Assembly: GCF_902506195.1 (NCBI RefSeq)
Contig: NZ_LR732817.1
Coordinates: 2,819,407 to 2,883,406, forward strand
Length of the DNA stretch: 64,000 nt
DNA from: Citricoccus sp. K5
Lineage (GTDB): Bacteria; Actinomycetota; Actinomycetes; Actinomycetales; Micrococcaceae
Direction of reading: 5' to 3'
Of this stretch, positions 60,649 to 64,000 are shown in pieces; the first letter of the stretch is position 1, and the number at the start of each line of letters is the position of its first letter. Under the pieces are notes generated by a model. The model saw nothing but the letters and a program-made list of their open reading frames with translations. It did not search any database and was not told the origin of the DNA. Position numbers and translations under genes: made by a program.

Positions 60649-63600
60649 GTGGTGCCCGTGTTCCGTCTTGCCCGCTTCAGTCTGGCCAATCGCCTGCTGA
60701 TCGCCCTCCTGACCCTGTTCATCGCAGCCTTCGGCCTGTACTCGATGACCCAGCTCAAGCAGGAACTGATCCCCGCGATCGAGCTGCCCCAGACGACCGT
60801 GGTCACCGCCGTGCCCGGCGCTAGCCCCGAGGTACTGGACGAGCAGGTCAGCGAGCCGATCTCCCGGGCCGTGGGCGATCTGGATGGGGTGGAGCAGGTG
60901 GTGGCCACCTCGTCGGCGAACATGTCCATGGTCTCGATCGCCTATGAGTACGGCACGGATGCCGATGAGTTCAACGCCTCCGTCGAGGCGGCCACAGACA
61001 CGGTGACCCTGCCCAACGACGCCGAGGCGAACCTCATGTCCGGCGGCACGGACCAGGTGCCGGTCATCTTCATGACCGCCTCCTCCTCCGAGCTGGATGA
61101 GGCCGAGATCTCGGCCGCCCTGCAGGACACTGTCAAGCCGCGGCTCGAGGCCATCGAGGGGGTCCGCTCCGCAGCCGTCTCCGGCGGTGCCGTACAGCGG
61201 GTGGAGATCACCCCGAACCAGACCGCGATGGCCCAGCACGGGTTGAGTCAGCAGGCCATCACCCAGGCCCTGCAGGACAACGGCACCACCCTGCCGCTGG
61301 GCACCGTCAACCAGGACGGCGCCTCGCTGCCGGTCGACGGCGGCACGGCCCTGGGCTCGCTGGAGGATCTGGAGACACTGCCGTTGGCCAGTCAGACCGA
61401 GCCGGGCACCGTCGTGCACATCGGCGACGTGGCCGAGCTGGAGCTCGCCACCCAGGAGCCCACCTCCATCACCCGGATGAACGGCGACCCGGCACTGTCG
61501 GTGTCCATCACCGCGAGCCAGGGGGCCGACGTCGTGGGCGTGTCCCATGCGGTCGAGGACGCCCTGACCGAGCTGGCCGCGGAGGTGCCCGGGCTGAAGC
61601 TGACCGTGGTCTTCGACCAGGCACCGTTCATCGAGCAGTCCATCGAGGGGCTAGCGGTCGAGGGCCTGCTCGGCCTGCTGTTCGCCGTCATCGTGATCCT
61701 CGTCTTCCTGCTCTCCGTGCGCTCCACGCTCGTGACCGCCCTCTCGATCCCTCTCTCCGTGCTCGTCACCTTCATCGGCCTGAACCTCGGCGGGCACTCG
61801 CTGAACATGCTGACCCTCGGTGCCATGACGATCGCGATCGGCCGCGTGGTGGACGACTCGATCGTGGTGATCGAGAACATCAAGCGACACCTGGCCTACG
61901 GCGAGCCGAAGGTCCACGCGATCCTCACCGCGGTGCGAGAGGTGGCCGGCGCCATCACCGCCTCCACCCTGACCACCGTTGCGGTCTTCCTGCCGATCGC
62001 GCTGGTCGGGGGCATGGTCGGCGAACTGTTCGCCCCCTTCGCCCTGACCGTGGCGATCGCCATGCTCTCCTCGCTGCTGGTCGCGCTGACCATCGTGCCG
62101 GTGCTGTCCTACTGGTTCCTCCGGGCACCGAAGGACGTCAAAGTCCAGGAGGCGGTCCGTGCCGAGGCTGAGGAGAAGGAACACCGCAGCTGGCTGCAGC
62201 GCGGCTACAAGCCCGTGCTGCGCGGCACCCAGAAGCACCCCGTCATCACCGTGGTGGCGTCGGCGCTGCTCCTCGTGCTGACCGTGTCCCTCATCCCGCT
62301 GCTGAAGGTCGATTTCCTCGGCAACACCGGCCAGAACATGGTCATGGCCACCCAGACCTTCGACTCGGGCACGGACCTGCAGACGGTGTCCGAGGGCGCC
62401 GAGGCGGTCGAGGATGCCCTGGCCGATGTCGAGGGCGTTCAGGACATCATGCTCATGGCCGGCTCCTCCGGCGGTGGCGAGGGTGACTTCTCGGCCCTGC
62501 TCGGCGGGGGCGGCGGTTCGGCCACCTTCATCGTCAACACCGATCCCGACGCCGACCAGTCGGCCCTGCAGGAGGAGATCCGGTCCCGCCTGGCGGGCCT
62601 GGACGGCCCCGGCGATGTCAGCCTGATGGACCCGGCCTCCATGGGCGGGTTCGGCGGCTCCGTGGACGTGGAGGTCCACTCCCAGGACGAGGCCGCTCTG
62701 GCCGAGGCCGCACAAGCCGTCCAGACCGCCCTCGAGGGGACCCCGCACACGGCTGAACTCAGCAGTGACCTGGCCGCGGAGCAGCCGACCGTCCAGGTGG
62801 CCGTGGACCGCACCGCCGCCCTGGAGCAGGGGCTGACCGAGATGCAGGTCCTCGGCATGGTGGCCGGGACGCTGTCCCCGCAGAGCATCGGCTCGGTGAC
62901 CCTGGACGGTGACGACTTCGACATCTACATCGAGGGCACCGACGCACCGGAGACCATCGCGGAACTGGAGGACATGGCCGTCCCCACTGCGGCCGGCATG
63001 ACCACGCTGTCCGAGTTGGCCAGCGTGGAGGAGGTGACCGTTCCCGAATCGGTCACGCGTCAGGACGGCGAGCTGGTGGCCACCGTCTCCGTCACGCCCA
63101 CCGAGGGAGAGCTCGGGGCCGTGATCACGGAGGTCCAGGAGCGCGTGGACGCGCTCGACCTGCCGGAGGGCACCCAGGCGAGCATGGGCGGGATCGCCCA
63201 GACGCAGCAGGAGTCCTTCGAGCAGCTGGGCCTGGCCATGGTGGTGGCCGTGGTCATCGTGTTCATGCTGCTGGTGATCACCTTCCGGTCCATGATGCAG
63301 CCGCTGATCCTGCTGGTCTCCATCCCGTTCGCCGCCACCGGGGCCATCGGCCTGCTGCTGGCCACCGGCAAGCCCCTGGGCATCTCCGCCCTGATCGGCA
63401 TGCTGATGCTCATCGGCATCGTGGTCACGAACGCCATTGTGCTGATCGACCTGATCAACCAGTACCGGGTTCAGGGCCAGAGCCTGCAGGACGCCATCTT
63501 CAACGGGGCCCGCCAGCGGTTGCGCCCCATCCTCATGACGGCGCTGGCCACGATCTTCGCCCTGATTCCCATGGCCATCGGCATCACCGGTTCGAGCGGA

Positions 63601-63840
63601 TTCATCAGTCAGGACCTGGCCATCGTGGTGATCGGCGGGCTCATCTCCTCGACGCTGCTCACCCTGATCCTGGTGCCGGTGCTCTACCAGCTCTTCGAAC
63701 AGGGCAAGGAGCGCCGCCGTGCGGCCCGCGGCGAGGCCGTCGTCGGGGATGCCGTGGACCAGGAGCTGGCGACGGCGCCGGGGGCCTCTGCGGCACCGGA
63801 AGCCGGGCCCACGGGTCGGCATCGGGACCCGAACGCCTAA
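60649..63840 (+). CDS. RND efflux transporter permease (HAE1-like)
   Basis: A 1063-aa inner-membrane proton-driven pump with the full RND layout: helix 1 (FSLANRLLIALLTLFIAAFG), a first large extracytoplasmic domain, helices 2-6 with TIAIGRVVDDSIVVIENIKR (the proton-relay aspartates), a second large domain with a G/S-rich loop, and helices 8-12 (GIVVTNAIVLIDLINQYR). It resembles SwrC/HAE1-type pumps of Gram-positive bacteria. Several GTG codons (60649, 60652, 60658) could start it, and no clear Shine-Dalgarno is present. No adaptor or outer-membrane partner lies alongside. A terminator follows. Confidence 0.9.
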   Translation: MVPVFRLARFSLANRLLIALLTLFIAAFGLYSMTQLKQELIPAIELPQTTVVTAVPGASPEVLDEQVSEPISRAVGDLDGVEQVVATSSANMSMVSIAYEYGTDADEFNASVEAATDTVTLPNDAEANLMSGGTDQVPVIFMTASSSELDEAEISAALQDTVKPRLEAIEGVRSAAVSGGAVQRVEITPNQTAMAQHGLSQQAITQALQDNGTTLPLGTVNQDGASLPVDGGTALGSLEDLETLPLASQTEPGTVVHIGDVAELELATQEPTSITRMNGDPALSVSITASQGADVVGVSHAVEDALTELAAEVPGLKLTVVFDQAPFIEQSIEGLAVEGLLGLLFAVIVILVFLLSVRSTLVTALSIPLSVLVTFIGLNLGGHSLNMLTLGAMTIAIGRVVDDSIVVIENIKRHLAYGEPKVHAILTAVREVAGAITASTLTTVAVFLPIALVGGMVGELFAPFALTVAIAMLSSLLVALTIVPVLSYWFLRAPKDVKVQEAVRAEAEEKEHRSWLQRGYKPVLRGTQKHPVITVVASALLLVLTVSLIPLLKVDFLGNTGQNMVMATQTFDSGTDLQTVSEGAEAVEDALADVEGVQDIMLMAGSSGGGEGDFSALLGGGGGSATFIVNTDPDADQSALQEEIRSRLAGLDGPGDVSLMDPASMGGFGGSVDVEVHSQDEAALAEAAQAVQTALEGTPHTAELSSDLAAEQPTVQVAVDRTAALEQGLTEMQVLGMVAGTLSPQSIGSVTLDGDDFDIYIEGTDAPETIAELEDMAVPTAAGMTTLSELASVEEVTVPESVTRQDGELVATVSVTPTEGELGAVITEVQERVDALDLPEGTQASMGGIAQTQQESFEQLGLAMVVAVVIVFMLLVITFRSMMQPLILLVSIPFAATGAIGLLLATGKPLGISALIGMLMLIGIVVTNAIVLIDLINQYRVQGQSLQDAIFNGARQRLRPILMTALATIFALIPMAIGITGSSGFISQDLAIVVIGGLISSTLLTLILVPVLYQLFEQGKERRRAARGEAVVGDAVDQELATAPGASAAPEAGPTGRHRDPNA

Positions 63841-63862
63841 TAGTGCGACCGACGCTACGATG

Positions 63863-63924
63863 ACGGAGCCCTCCGGCGGGTCTGGGTGGCCTGGCCCGCC
63901 GGCACCGGGAACGGCAGGCTCCGT
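63863..63924 (+). terminator. Nested terminator after the RND gene
   Basis: Outer arms ACGGAGCC/GGCTCCGT and inner arms CCGGCGGG/CCCGCCGG (8 bp each, perfect) form a two-storey hairpin followed by TTG. It lies 23 nt after the RND stop. Nothing further is recognised up to the end of the window. Confidence 0.75.
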
Positions 63925-64000
63925 TTGACGCAGCCGCACTCGAGCAACCAGGACGGCCGACCGCTGGTCTGCTGGCCCCTCATTGGCGCCTATCCCCGCA

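Noticed and set aside
61651-63939. A 762-codon minus-strand open frame
   Set aside because: Antisense of the RND pump; rich in H, D, G and Q with no domain.

Overview
The window is high-GC, densely packed bacterial DNA. GTG and TTG starts, 4-nt ATGA/GTGA stop-start overlaps, an hspR/hsp20 pair, an actinobacterial-type SAM riboswitch and probable leaderless promoters all point to an actinobacterium, probably of the Micrococcales (inference; the genus cannot be read from the sequence). No rRNA, tRNA, CRISPR array or prophage was recognised. Two stretches (about 14.3-16.9 kb and 28.9-34.3 kb) are visibly less GC-rich and hold defence-type genes. A third (about 38.3-44.9 kb) looks like an inserted catabolic block.

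Layout. 0-1.8 kb: end of a methionine importer (metNI). 1.85-5.1 kb: TetR regulator plus a giant YhgE/Pip membrane protein under a palindromic operator. 5.1-14.1 kb: a seven-gene minus-strand operon (DszC/acyl-CoA-dehydrogenase-like flavoenzyme, methyltransferase, peptide-type ABC importer, luciferase-like monooxygenase) behind a SAM-I/IV-type riboswitch, so most likely an organosulfur scavenging system. 14.4-16.9 kb: zinc-ribbon membrane protein and an AbiE toxin-antitoxin pair. 17.0-21.6 kb: AlkC-like DNA repair protein, cysteine-containing HTH regulator, flavohemoglobin and lipid kinase, with a truncated copy of the lipid kinase 4.3 kb away. 21.6-24.0 kb: DUF1801-type protein, AraC regulator and quinone reductase. 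24.2-28.9 kb: TPP-riboswitch-controlled thiamine salvage operon (thiD-tenA fusion, MFS carrier, thiM, thiE).

28.9-34.3 kb: a convergent pair, a HEPN-type protein and a PLD-nuclease/helicase, each preceded by an inverted repeat. 34.3-44.9 kb: two homologous catabolic modules in tandem. One (SDR, flavoprotein, MFS) is frameshifted and truncated. The other (flavoprotein, MFS, TIM-barrel enzyme, SDR, LacI) is intact and is bounded by a transposase remnant. 44.9-48.6 kb: MFS/MarR and IclR/SDR divergent pairs. 48.6-50.0 kb: a hypothetical gene, then hsp20/hspR. 50.0-54.5 kb: two exported metallo-beta-lactamase-fold proteins flanking a LacI regulator. 54.5-60.0 kb: housekeeping oxidoreductases, YefM-YoeB, an XRE regulator and an acetyltransferase behind a 61-nt inverted repeat. 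60.0-64.0 kb: MarR regulator and a divergent RND efflux pump ending at a strong terminator.

The most notable items are the SAM-riboswitch operon, the HEPN/PLD-helicase islet, the decayed and intact tandem modules, and the SLH-MBL secreted protein. Start sites, operators and promoters were assigned by eye and are inference unless stated.
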